A stretch of 64,000 bases of DNA from Salinadaptatus halalkaliphilus (lineage in GTDB: Archaea; Halobacteriota; Halobacteria; Halobacteriales; Natrialbaceae). Location: the NCBI RefSeq assembly GCF_006543045.1, contig NZ_RBZW01000021.1, positions 186,001 through 250,000 on the forward strand. Direction: 5' to 3'. The notes beneath the pieces are model-generated. The model ran no database searches and was not told the origin of the DNA. It saw only the letters and a program-made list of their open reading frames with translations. This document shows, in pieces, positions 24,053 to 31,995 of the stretch (positions within the stretch are counted from its first letter, which is position 1; each line of letters opens with the position of its first letter). The translations under genes and the position numbers were made by a program.

Positions 24053-24202
24053 AACGACCCCGAGGCACTCGGCCTGCTCCGCCTGTAGACCGGCAAATAT
24101 CCCACCTTGCGGTACGGGAAGCCGCGCCCTTTAGGGCGCGGAGGATGTCACGTTGTGGGAACAGTCGTAATTACTTCAATTAATGGCCGAACAGGTTCCC
24201 CT

Positions 24203-25840
24203 ATGCATCCCGAGCAGACGTTTGGTGGTGGGCAATTAAACGAGTACGTCGATGTCGAGGAACTCGTCGCGAACATCGGTCTCGACGAGGCGGATGTCGC
24301 CTGGCGAAAAGATTTTATTGGCTTCGACGACGACGATGCACGACGGTTAGCCGACCTCGAGCCGTTGTTACGGGACAATCAGGAAGCGATCGCCGACGAC
24401 TTCTACGATAACCTGGTCGTCGACGAGCGGACCCGAGAGATCATCGAGCGCTCGCCCAAGGGTATCGACGCCCTCAAACAGACCCAGCGTGCGTATCTCG
24501 TCTCGTTGGCGTCTGGCGACTACGACCGGTCGTACTTCCAGAACCGGGCCCGCATCGGCAAACTGCACGAACTGCTCGATATGCCGCTCAAACAGTACGT
24601 CGGGCAGTACGGCGTCTACTACGATCTGTTGTTGGACCGGCTCAACGAACGGATTCAGGACCAGGTCATCGACGCCGTCGAGGAGTGGGCGACCGACCGC
24701 GAGCAATCCGACCGCGGTGGGCTCGGCGGTCTCGCAGAGACGCTTGGATTCGGGACCGAACGTGACGACGAGGTAACTCTCGAGGAATCCTTCGAGGAGA
24801 CGATTCGGGGCGCGATCGACGACGGCCTTCGGGACGTACTCGCGCTATTGAAAGTCATCAATCTGGATATGCAGGTCGCCGTCGAAACCTACGTCGACTC
24901 CTACGCACAGCGACTCGAGCGCTCGATCGACCGTCGAAAGCAACTGGCACACGAGGTCGAAACCGACGTTCAGGGACCGATCGACGAACTTCACGAGACG
25001 AGCGAGGTCGTCGCGGACCGGGCCGAGCGAATCAGCGCACACACCTCGACGCAGGCCGACGCCGTCGGCCGGGCAGCGAGCGAACTCAGCGAGATCAGCG
25101 CCGGCGTCGAGGAGATCGCGAGCGTCGCCGACGATGTCAGCGAGGAAAGCGAACGAACAGAGCGACTCGCCGCGGCCGGCGTCGAGTCGGCCGACGACGC
25201 CCTGGACGATCTCCAGGCGATCGAGGACGCGACCGCTCGCGTCGAAGGAGCCGCGACGGACCTCGAGGCACGCACCGACGATATCGACGATATCCTCGAG
25301 CGTCTCGAGGATGTCGCCGATCGAACAACGATGCTGGCGACGAACGCGAAGATCGAATCCTCCCGGTCGGAGGCCGCGGACGGAACGATGGGCGTCATCG
25401 CCGACGAAGTCCGCTCGTTCGCCGACCAAACGAAAGCCGACATCGCGGCGATCGAAGACGCCGTCGAGGACGTTCGTGCGGACGCCAGACGGACGGTCGA
25501 GACGACCGAAGAAACCGTTCGCAGGGTCGACGACGGCACGGATCGTGTGCGAGAAACGGTCACCTCGCTCGAGGAAATCCACGAGGCGGCCCGGTCGACC
25601 GCCGCGGGGATCGACGAGGTGACGACGGCGACCGACCAACAGGCACGCAGCGTCGAGACGACCGCCGGCATGGTCGACGATCTCTCGACGACGGCCGACC
25701 GCGTCGCCACAGCCGCGGAGTCGCTCGCGGCGGCGAGCCAGGAACAGACCGCGAGCCTCCAACAGGTGAGCCAGTCGGTCGGCCGGCTGACCGACGAGGA
25801 ACCACAACCGCGAACGCCGATCTACGAACGGATCGGCTGA
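24203..25840 (+). CDS. hemAT: HemAT-type globin-coupled aerotaxis transducer
   Basis: A 545-residue soluble signal transducer. Residues about 30-185 form a sensor globin; the candidate proximal haem-binding His is at about residue 122 in RIGKLHELLDMPLKQYVGQY. A coiled-coil signalling domain follows, with the methyl-accepting tip around MLATNAKIESSRSEAADG and VIADEVRSFADQTKADIAAIE. There is no membrane segment, as in known HemATs, which bind oxygen and signal to the CheA kinase. The open frame starts earlier (24107), but that part is IS-end DNA; the ATG at 24203 matches the family. The IS remnant ends only about 50 bases upstream, so the promoter lies next to, or partly in, IS-derived sequence. 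Confidence 0.9.
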   Translation: MHPEQTFGGGQLNEYVDVEELVANIGLDEADVAWRKDFIGFDDDDARRLADLEPLLRDNQEAIADDFYDNLVVDERTREIIERSPKGIDALKQTQRAYLVSLASGDYDRSYFQNRARIGKLHELLDMPLKQYVGQYGVYYDLLLDRLNERIQDQVIDAVEEWATDREQSDRGGLGGLAETLGFGTERDDEVTLEESFEETIRGAIDDGLRDVLALLKVINLDMQVAVETYVDSYAQRLERSIDRRKQLAHEVETDVQGPIDELHETSEVVADRAERISAHTSTQADAVGRAASELSEISAGVEEIASVADDVSEESERTERLAAAGVESADDALDDLQAIEDATARVEGAATDLEARTDDIDDILERLEDVADRTTMLATNAKIESSRSEAADGTMGVIADEVRSFADQTKADIAAIEDAVEDVRADARRTVETTEETVRRVDDGTDRVRETVTSLEEIHEAARSTAAGIDEVTTATDQQARSVETTAGMVDDLSTTADRVATAAESLAAASQEQTASLQQVSQSVGRLTDEEPQPRTPIYERIG

Positions 25841-25893
25841 TACGGATCGACGAGTGCCCAACGCTGAACACCCTCGAGGATGAACTCGCCCGC

Positions 25894-27030
25894 ATGTCGA
25901 GTGTACTCGAGTTGACCCGCGAACTCGTCTCGATCGCGAGCCACGAGGACGAGACTGCCGCGGGCGATTTCATCGAGGCGTGGCTGCGCCGCGAGACGGA
26001 TAGCGACGTAATCCGTGATGCGGTCGGCAACGTCATCGCCCGCACGGGGACCGGCGGCGAGACGCTCGCGCTCGTGGGCCACCACGATGTCGTCGAGCCA
26101 GCACCCACACAGCTCGCGGCGGGCGCCGACGAGAACACTGGCGAGGCGACCTACGTCCTCGAGGAACGCGACGGCCGCCTCTATGGGCGCGGGACGGCAG
26201 ACATGAAAGGCGCCGTCGCGGCCGCGATGCTTGCGTTCCGGGACGCGGAGGTGGATGCCCCCTCGAGCGGTCCCGCCGACGATACCGAGTCGGCGGGTGA
26301 ATTCGCCTTCGCGAGTTTCGTCGGCGAGGAGGTCGGCGGCGTCGGGGCGCGCCACGCCATCGACGAGGGGTTCGCGCCGGAGTACGCCGTCGTCGGCGAG
26401 GGGTCGACCGGCTACTCGAGCCCGGGCGTCACCGACGTCGCCGTCGCACACAAGGGCCGCCGGGGTAGCACGATCACCGCGAGCGGCGAGCGCGCGCACG
26501 CGAGCGAGGTCGGTGCCGGCACAAACGCGATCTATCGGGCGACCGACGCCGTTGCGGTCGTCCGGAATCTCGAGATTCCGGCCCTCGAGGTCGCCGGTGA
26601 ACGCCTCGAGGGTAGCCTCACCGTCACCGAAATCGAGGGCGGGACAGCGATGAACGTCGTCCCGGATCACTGTGAGCTAACGATAGACGAGCGGACGGTA
26701 CCGGGCGAACGCGCCGCCCTCGAGCGCGTCGAGTCGATCGAGGGAGTCGCGTGGACCGTCGATCAGGATCTGCCGCCGATGCGGTGTGGCGACGAAGCCT
26801 TCGCCGAGGCCGTTCTCGAGGCCGCCGACGCCGCTCAATCTGGCTCGCCGGAGCTCGTGACCAAGCCCCACGCGACCGACGCGGGCTGGCTCGCGCGAGC
26901 CGGCACCGACTGCGTGATCTGTGGCGCTGCAGAGCCAGGCGAGGCCCATACCGCCGACGAGAGCGTCTCGATCGAGGCGCTCGAGCGGTGCCGGGAGACC
27001 TATCGGCGGGTCGCAGAGGGCTGGCTGTAG
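25894..27030 (+). CDS. M20 family metallopeptidase (ArgE/DapE-like deacylase)
   Basis: A 378-residue cytoplasmic enzyme with the M20 metal-binding pattern: LALVGHHDVVEP (His and catalytic Asp), LYGRGTADMKGAVAA (bridging Asp), FVGEEVGGVGARHA (the Glu-Glu pair), a central dimerisation domain starting AVAHKGRRGSTITASGERAH, and a C-terminal GAAEPGEAHTADE with the last His. It removes acyl groups or N-terminal residues from small substrates. Whether it acts on acetylornithine, succinyl-diaminopimelate or dipeptides cannot be told. It follows the HemAT gene by 53 bases, with no functional link visible. Confidence 0.87.
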   Translation: MSSVLELTRELVSIASHEDETAAGDFIEAWLRRETDSDVIRDAVGNVIARTGTGGETLALVGHHDVVEPAPTQLAAGADENTGEATYVLEERDGRLYGRGTADMKGAVAAAMLAFRDAEVDAPSSGPADDTESAGEFAFASFVGEEVGGVGARHAIDEGFAPEYAVVGEGSTGYSSPGVTDVAVAHKGRRGSTITASGERAHASEVGAGTNAIYRATDAVAVVRNLEIPALEVAGERLEGSLTVTEIEGGTAMNVVPDHCELTIDERTVPGERAALERVESIEGVAWTVDQDLPPMRCGDEAFAEAVLEAADAAQSGSPELVTKPHATDAGWLARAGTDCVICGAAEPGEAHTADESVSIEALERCRETYRRVAEGWL

Positions 27031-27033
27031 CCG

Positions 27034-27423
27034 TCAGATTGGATCGGAGTCGGTACTGGCATCGGAATCGGTCTCGGTTTCGTCGTCAGCCGACTGGTCC
27101 TCGGATTCGGCCTCCTCGATGACGGTCGCCGGCGACTCGTCCTCGCCAGCGGTCTCTGTTTCGGCCGGTCGTTCCGCTCCTGTCTCGCCACCGCCGTTCT
27201 CCTGGCCGTCTTCGGTCGGCTCGGATTCGTCGGCCGGCTCGGATTTCTCGCTCACGTTCTCTCGACCGGTAACGGTCTCGCCGCAGTTCGGACACGTGTC
27301 CTGTGCTGGATCGACCTGTTCACCGCAGTTTCTACAGGCGTCGCTGCGCTCTTCGGCGGCCGCGCGTTTCGCCTCGTGGGTGAACTGTCCGACTTTCCGC
27401 CCCAGATTTTCGAAGAGCCCCAT
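27034..27423 (-). CDS. Zinc-ribbon protein with acidic tail
   Basis: A 129-residue protein. Residues 1-28 are a charged helix (MGLFENLGRKVGQFTHEAKR). Residues about 30-50 form a zinc ribbon with two Cys pairs, CRNCGEQVDPAQDTCPNCG. The rest is a low-complexity Glu/Asp/Ser/Thr tail. The small zinc ribbon suggests a protein- or nucleic-acid-binding adaptor; no function is known. It is convergent with the M20 gene, 3 bases apart. Confidence 0.65.
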   Translation of the reverse strand: MGLFENLGRKVGQFTHEAKRAAAEERSDACRNCGEQVDPAQDTCPNCGETVTGRENVSEKSEPADESEPTEDGQENGGGETGAERPAETETAGEDESPATVIEEAESEDQSADDETETDSDASTDSDPI

Positions 27424-27485
27424 CGTCTGCAGTTGGGGATCGAGTCGGATATACTATCGGTCCGCCTCGCGACTGGTATCGATCG

Positions 27486-27842
27486 TTAGACGCCGGGCAC
27501 GCCGACCGCCTCGAAGCCGGTGAGCCCGACCGCGGCGAGGACGTAGAGCACGACCAGGACCGTCACCCAGGCGACGACGCCGATCATCGCCGCGGCGGTC
27601 CAGTCGCCGGGGTACCGGAAATTGATCACCGCGACGTAGGCCAGCAGCGCGAGTAGCGGCCCCAGAAGCGGGATCCATCCGACGAAGAAGCCAACGACGG
27701 CCCATATCACCGCCCCGATCAAGGCGGTGACGATGGCGTGGTCGTAATCGTCCGCGCCGACGATTACCCGCGCTCCGAGGTAGATGCCGAGCGCGCCGAT
27801 CAACAGACTGACGACGAAGACGATCGCTGATGCGAGGACCAT
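27486..27842 (-). CDS. Small polytopic membrane protein
   Basis: A 118-residue protein made almost wholly of hydrophobic segments (about residues 3-25, 33-55, 60-75 and 87-108), with WAVVGFFVGWIPLLGPLLALLAYV in the middle. The ATG at 27842 gives a segment-first N-terminus; the open frame continues far upstream but through implausible Arg-rich sequence. No family is recognised. It lies upstream of the zinc-ribbon gene in the same direction, 62 bases apart. Confidence 0.6.
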   Translation of the reverse strand: MVLASAIVFVVSLLIGALGIYLGARVIVGADDYDHAIVTALIGAVIWAVVGFFVGWIPLLGPLLALLAYVAVINFRYPGDWTAAAMIGVVAWVTVLVVLYVLAAVGLTGFEAVGVPGV

Positions 27843-27943
27843 ACTAGTCGAGCCGTCAACGAGGGAGAATACACCATGGCTTGCAATCTCCACTGTGGGG
27901 CTCGGTCGTTGGTCGATCGCGATAACTGCATTGGCCTGTCGAA

Positions 27944-28338
27944 TCAGTACGCTTCCACGTCGACGACGGTCTTCGTCGCCGGGTGCGTGAGGCCACTGTC
28001 GATCGAGACGACCGTCCCATCGAGGTCGCGACTGACTGCAGCAACGATCGCGTCGATACCGTCGAGGAACGGTCTCTCCGGTCCGATTTCGTCCGCAATC
28101 CGTGCCGCTTCGATCGAGTGCCGGCGATCGACATCGACGACATCTACCCACGCGAGCGCGTCGATGGCCTGTTCGACATCACCGTCCGGGAGATTCCCGA
28201 CGCCGACGAGGACCTCGGCGTAGACTGGTGTGGGCGTACTCCAGTGCTCCTTGGGACCACCCTGTTGCTTGTAAAACGTCTCCGTGGCTGGGTCGCCTCG
28301 AGATAGTCGATGAGAAAATTTGCGTCGAGGGCCTTCAT
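27944..28338 (-). pseudogene. vapC: VapC toxin (PIN nuclease) with a -1 frameshift
   Basis: The start MKALDANFLIDYLE, with the first PIN Asp at residue 5, is read from an ATG at 28338. The rest, ATETFYKQQGGPKEHW then TPTPVYAEVLVG and FLDGIDAIVAAVSRDLDGT, lies in another frame down to 27944. One missing G near 28295-28298 (GAG GC instead of GAG GGC) explains the break: restoring it gives a normal VapC of about 132 residues with the conserved acidic positions. As written the toxin would be a 64-residue truncated product. The start overlaps the vapB stop by 4 bases. Sequencing error or programmed frameshifting are alternatives. Confidence 0.8.
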
Positions 28339-28574
28339 GCGTCGTCGAGCCGTTGCAGCCGATCTTTCCGGTCGCCTTTCGCGGTTTCGCGCTCGTCACG
28401 GATCCGATCGGCCTGCTCGTCCGAGAGTATCCCGAACCCGTCCTCGAAGTCGGCCTCGGCGTCACCCAGCACTCGCTCGAGGACGTCGTTGTAACTCTCG
28501 TCGGGTCGCTTCCGCCGCTCGAGTTCGCGCTTGACTCGATCGCTGACTGGGATCTGTTCGTCCGATGTCCCCAT
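28335..28574 (-). CDS. vapB: VapB-type antitoxin
   Basis: A 79-residue protein: EQIPVSDRVKRELERRKRP, a short strand-helix, then DESYNDVLERVLGD, then a charged C-terminal helix. This resembles haloarchaeal ribbon-helix-helix VapB antitoxins, which bind the PIN toxin through the C-terminal tail and the operator DNA through the N-terminus. It overlaps vapC by 4 bases, as in typical toxin-antitoxin operons. The antitoxin frame is intact although the toxin frame is broken. Copy A of the 86-bp palindrome begins 66 bases upstream. Confidence 0.78.
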   Translation of the reverse strand: MGTSDEQIPVSDRVKRELERRKRPDESYNDVLERVLGDAEADFEDGFGILSDEQADRIRDERETAKGDRKDRLQRLDDA

Positions 28575-28639
28575 ACATCGACGTTCGCGGTTGCGCTACT
28601 TCGGCTTTCGGTTCGGTCGACTCGTCTGTGATCGCCTCT

Positions 28640-28725
28640 GATACGGATTGCTGTAACGATTTACCGGCGCAACCGCCGCCCGGGTCGCAGTTGCGCCGGC
28701 AATGACTTACAGTAAACCGTATGAG
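28640..28725. repeat. 86-bp imperfect palindrome, copy A
   Basis: The ends are GATACGGATTGCTGTAACG and its partner TTACAGTAAACCGTATGAG. The inner arms CCGGCGCAAC and GTTGCGCCGG pair around a GC-rich centre. It lies between vapB and the divergent carboxypeptidase gene. Copies B (37564) and C (57699) have the opposite orientation and CACC/GGTG where this copy has CAAC/GTTG, so pairing is kept. Confidence 0.88.
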
Positions 28726-28789
28726 GGCCCGACTCGAGTCTCCCGGAACCACGAGGTTGATACGATTGCCGACGGTAGTAGCGCCACAG

Positions 28790-30373
28790 ATGGCGACCGA
28801 TCAGTCCCGACAGGAGGCGGCCGAGCCCGACACCTACGACGAGTTCGAATCGCGCGTCGAACGCATCAGAAACGTCGGCAACGCCGCGGGTATCTTGCGG
28901 TGGGACCAGGAAGTCGTGATGCCCGAGGCTGGGACCCCCGCTCGAGCCCAACAGCTCTCGACGCTGTCCTCGATCAGCCACGACCTTCTGACGGCCGAGG
29001 AAACCGGCGACTTGCTCGCAGACCTTGAGGCAGACGACCTCACCGACGAGCAGGCGGCGGTCGTCCGCGAGATTCGCCGCGAGTACGATCGGGCCACGAG
29101 CGTCCCCGAGGAACTCGTCGCCGAAATCTCGGAGACGACCGCCAACGCCCACCCGGCCTGGACGGAGGCCAAGGCAAACGACGACTTCGAGGCCTTCGCG
29201 CCGACGCTGGAGAAACTGGTCGCGTTGAAGCGGGCGTACGCCGACCACGTCGACCCCGACGCCGATCCCTACGCGGTGTTGTTTGCCGAGTACGAACCCT
29301 ACATCGACCTCGAGACCGCAGAACGCGTCCTCGAGCGCCTGCGCGAGAACCTCGTCCCGTTGATCGATGCAGTACAGGACAGCGACGCCGACCTCGAGAC
29401 CGACGCGTTCGCCGGGGAGTTCGACGACGACGATCAGGAGGCGCTGGCGCGTGACGTGCTCGATTCGCTGGGCTACGACTGGGACCGCGGTCGGCTCGAC
29501 ACCGCGCCACATCCGTTCTCCTCGGGGACGCAGTTCGACGCCCGCGTGACGACGCGATTCGAGGCGGACGACTTGCTCGGCTCGATCACCTCGACGATCC
29601 ACGAGTTCGGGCACGCGAACTACACCCTGGGCCTGCCCGACGAGGGCTACGCCACGCCGCTTGGCGAAGCGCGGGACCTCTCGGTCCACGAGTCCCAGTC
29701 CCGACTCTGGGAGAACCACGTCGGCCGATCGCAGCCGTTCTGGGAGCACTTCCTGCCGATCGCCCGCGAGCGGTTCCCCGAACTCGAGGACGTGACGCCC
29801 GAGGAAGCCTACGAGGCCGCCAACCAGGTCCACGACGACAACCTCATCCGCGTCGAAGCGGACGAACTCACCTACCACCTCCACATCGTGATCCGCTTCG
29901 AGATCGAACGCGACCTGATCCGGGGCGACCTCGAGGTCGCGGAGGTCCCCGAGGTCTGGAACGACAAGTACGAGGCGTACCTCGGCGTCCGCCCCGAAAC
30001 CGACGCCGAGGGTTGTCTCCAGGACATCCACTGGTCTCACGGCTCCTTCGGCTACTTCCCGACGTACTCACTCGGCTCCGTGCTGGCCGCACAGCTGTAC
30101 GACACCGCCGAAGACGACCTCGGGAGCGAGGCGCCACGCGCCTCGGAAACGCCGAGCGGCGATGAGCCGCGAGGCGATCTCGCGGACGACATCCGGAACG
30201 CGGACTTCGACGCGATAAACGGCTGGCTCCGCGAGAACGTCCACCAGCACGGGAAACGATACACCACGCCCGACCTGATCGAGGGCGCGACCGGACAGGA
30301 GCTCACCGCCGAGCCGTTCCTCGAGTACGTCGAGTCGAAGTACGGCGAACTGTACGAGCTCGAGAAGTACTGA
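28790..30373 (+). CDS. M32 metallocarboxypeptidase (Taq carboxypeptidase family)
   Basis: A 527-residue, mostly helical zinc enzyme that removes C-terminal amino acids. The zinc motif STIHEFGHANYTLG (HExxH) is followed by the family blocks VHESQSRLWENHVGRS, RVEADELTYHLHI and HWSHGSFGYFPTYSLGSVL. Most M32 enzymes have about 490-510 residues. The surplus here is a piece around residues 446-464 (LGSEAPRASETPSGDEPRGD), encoded by two GC-rich hairpins inserted in frame. The ATG at 28790 fits the family start; the frame upstream to 28721 comes from the palindrome region. No operon partner. Confidence 0.92.
   Translation: MATDQSRQEAAEPDTYDEFESRVERIRNVGNAAGILRWDQEVVMPEAGTPARAQQLSTLSSISHDLLTAEETGDLLADLEADDLTDEQAAVVREIRREYDRATSVPEELVAEISETTANAHPAWTEAKANDDFEAFAPTLEKLVALKRAYADHVDPDADPYAVLFAEYEPYIDLETAERVLERLRENLVPLIDAVQDSDADLETDAFAGEFDDDDQEALARDVLDSLGYDWDRGRLDTAPHPFSSGTQFDARVTTRFEADDLLGSITSTIHEFGHANYTLGLPDEGYATPLGEARDLSVHESQSRLWENHVGRSQPFWEHFLPIARERFPELEDVTPEEAYEAANQVHDDNLIRVEADELTYHLHIVIRFEIERDLIRGDLEVAEVPEVWNDKYEAYLGVRPETDAEGCLQDIHWSHGSFGYFPTYSLGSVLAAQLYDTAEDDLGSEAPRASETPSGDEPRGDLADDIRNADFDAINGWLRENVHQHGKRYTTPDLIEGATGQELTAEPFLEYVESKYGELYELEKY
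30127..30170. repeat. Hairpin pair inserted in frame in the carboxypeptidase gene
   Basis: Hairpin 1, 30127-30145: arms CGAGGCGC and GCGCCTCG, loop CAC. Hairpin 2, 30156-30170: arms GCGGC and GCCGC, loop GATGA. Between them lie ten bases. The DNA codes for a Pro/Ser/Glu-rich peptide that does not fit the helical context. The layout recalls paired mini-hairpins A and B but is less regular. Confidence 0.75.
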
Positions 30374-30456
30374 CCTCGACGGATCGATATCGTTCTACCG
30401 ACGAGACTGCCGAGTGCGAAACACCCACGGTGCTGGCCCGCCCATCCCCACGTACT

Positions 30457-31203
30457 ATGACAGCTACTGACACCCTCGAGGAGAAGACGGCGATCGTCAC
30501 CGGCGCGAGTGCGGGAATCGGTGCGGCGACCTGTCACGCGCTCGCGAGCGACGGGGCGAACGTCGTTCTCGCGGCCCGGAGCGAGGATCGACTCGCCGAC
30601 CGGGCAGGCCAACTCGAGGACGACTACGGGGTCGAGACGCTCGTCGCGCCGACGAACGTCCGCGAAGAAGCCGATGTCGACGCGCTGATCGCGGACACCG
30701 TCGAGCGCTTCGGCGGGATCGACGTCTTGGTAAACAACGCCGGCCTCTCACGGGGTCACCGCATCGAGGAGATGGCGACCGAGGAGTACGAGACGATGCA
30801 GGAGACCAACGTCGATGGCGTCTTCTACGCGACGCGGGCGGCGATTCCCCACGTTCGCGACAGCGGCGGCCACCTGATCTTCGTCGCGAGTTTTGCGGGC
30901 CAGTATCCGCGGTCGTTCAACCCCATCTACGCCGCTTCGAAGTGGTGGGTTCGTGGCTTCGCAAAGAGCGTCGCCGCACAGGTCGGCGACGAGGGCGTCG
31001 GCGTCACGGTCGTCAACCCCGCGGAGGTTCGCTCGGAGTTCGAAGCGAGCGACGGGACGACCTTCGCGGACCACTTCGACGAAGGCGAGGTCAGCGAACC
31101 CGAGGAAGTCGCCGACGCGATCCGCTTCGCCGCGAGCAGAACCGGCTCGAGCATCAGCGAGATCGACGTCAACCGCCGGGACAAGTTCGCCGACGGCTTT
31201 TGA
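30457..31203 (+). CDS. Short-chain dehydrogenase/reductase
   Basis: A 248-residue NAD(P)-dependent oxidoreductase. The cofactor loop TGASAGIGAAT (TGxxxGIG) lies near residues 14-24, NNAG near 88-91, and the catalytic YAASK with its upstream Ser in VASFAGQYPRSFNP. R-rich AARSEDRL after strand 2 suggests NADP preference. The substrate is unknown. The ATG at 30457 gives a standard SDR N-terminus; the frame upstream to 30430 adds a non-family extension. Confidence 0.88.
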   Translation: MTATDTLEEKTAIVTGASAGIGAATCHALASDGANVVLAARSEDRLADRAGQLEDDYGVETLVAPTNVREEADVDALIADTVERFGGIDVLVNNAGLSRGHRIEEMATEEYETMQETNVDGVFYATRAAIPHVRDSGGHLIFVASFAGQYPRSFNPIYAASKWWVRGFAKSVAAQVGDEGVGVTVVNPAEVRSEFEASDGTTFADHFDEGEVSEPEEVADAIRFAASRTGSSISEIDVNRRDKFADGF

Positions 31204-31275
31204 TTTCGGCCCCGATAAAACGGGCGTGGCCCTGCCGGGTATACACTCTCAATCGCGAGATCCCTCGAGCCGGGT

Positions 31276-31929
31276 ATGCGAGTCTCCATTCCGGGTACAC
31301 CCGGCATCTACTACGACACCGACGCCGGATCGTCGGCGCTGCAGGTTGCGCTGACCGCAGCGGGTCGTCGCGCACCGAAACCGAAGGGGTACGCGATCCA
31401 GCTCCTGCCCTATCTCTGGTCGTTCGATGTCGACCTGCGGGAAGTCCCAACCGAGCATCCGATCCAGTATCTCCACCCCGAAGGGGCACGAAGCCTCGGC
31501 GAACTGTCGGCCGAGCGCGGCGTTCAGAGGGCCGGGGCCGACCTCGAGGCCGTTCTCCAGTTCGCCTGGGCGGTCAACCGCGAAGTCGAGTCAGGGGCCA
31601 ACAGCCTGCTCGGCATCGAGTCCGCCACCGAAGGGGTCGTCATCGAGATCGAGGACGGCAGCGTCGGCGTCGACGGCGACGAACTCGAGACCGACGCCTT
31701 CGACATCGACGATAGCGACGCCACGTCCGCAGACGACGATCGTGCGATCGACGACGGCGTCACCGAGTTCGAGATCGATACCGAGACCGGGGAACGCGAG
31801 CGGGACGACCTCGAGATCGGCAGCGGCGACGATACCGTCGTCGAGGAGGACAACACGACCGATGCCGGCGAAGACGCTGCGAGGAATTCGGACGAGGAGA
31901 CGACGGACAGCCCCGAGGACGAACGGTGA
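31276..31929 (+). CDS. Hypothetical protein with acidic C-terminal half
   Basis: A 217-residue protein. Residues 1-115 form a compact domain starting MRVSIPGTPGIYYDTDAGSS with RRAPKPKGYAIQLLPYLWSF in the middle. Residues 120-217 are an Asp/Glu/Thr-rich, probably disordered tail. I do not recognise the family and no membrane segment or signal peptide is seen. The stop lies in a 17-base sequence repeated 45 bases downstream. Confidence 0.6.
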   Translation: MRVSIPGTPGIYYDTDAGSSALQVALTAAGRRAPKPKGYAIQLLPYLWSFDVDLREVPTEHPIQYLHPEGARSLGELSAERGVQRAGADLEAVLQFAWAVNREVESGANSLLGIESATEGVVIEIEDGSVGVDGDELETDAFDIDDSDATSADDDRAIDDGVTEFEIDTETGERERDDLEIGSGDDTVVEEDNTTDAGEDAARNSDEETTDSPEDER

Positions 31930-31982
31930 GACGACGGACACCTCGACGACGCCGGTACTGACGACGAACGGTGAGACGACGG
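31921..31982. repeat. Short direct repeat at a gene end
   Basis: GAACGGTGAGACGACGG occurs at 31921-31937 and again at 31966-31982. The first copy contains the last codons and stop (TGA) of the gene at 31276; the second lies in the intergenic space. It is a small duplication of a gene's 3' end. Confidence 0.8.
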
Positions 31983-31995
31983 TCCCGAGGAGTGG

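Larger units (their letters stand above)
23039..24155. mobile_element. Decayed IS200/IS605-family element
   Basis: The remnant holds, left to right, a right-end hairpin (23039-23059), a tnpB N-terminal stump on the minus strand, a small ribbon-helix-helix-like gene, and a divergent tnpA broken by a stop on the plus strand. A second end region follows, with hairpin CGCGCCC-TTTA-GGGCGCG at 24123-24140 and the trailing GGAGGATGTCAC. GGGAAGC lies just outside each hairpin in opposite orientations. This mirrors the 3' end of haloarchaeal tnpB elements, so the region combines the ends of two facing units. Exact boundaries are uncertain, and with both transposase genes broken it cannot move on its own. 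Confidence 0.8.

Noticed and set aside
28661-30040. 459-codon open frame on the minus strand
   Set aside because: It is the antisense shadow of the M32 carboxypeptidase, whose zinc motif is intact.
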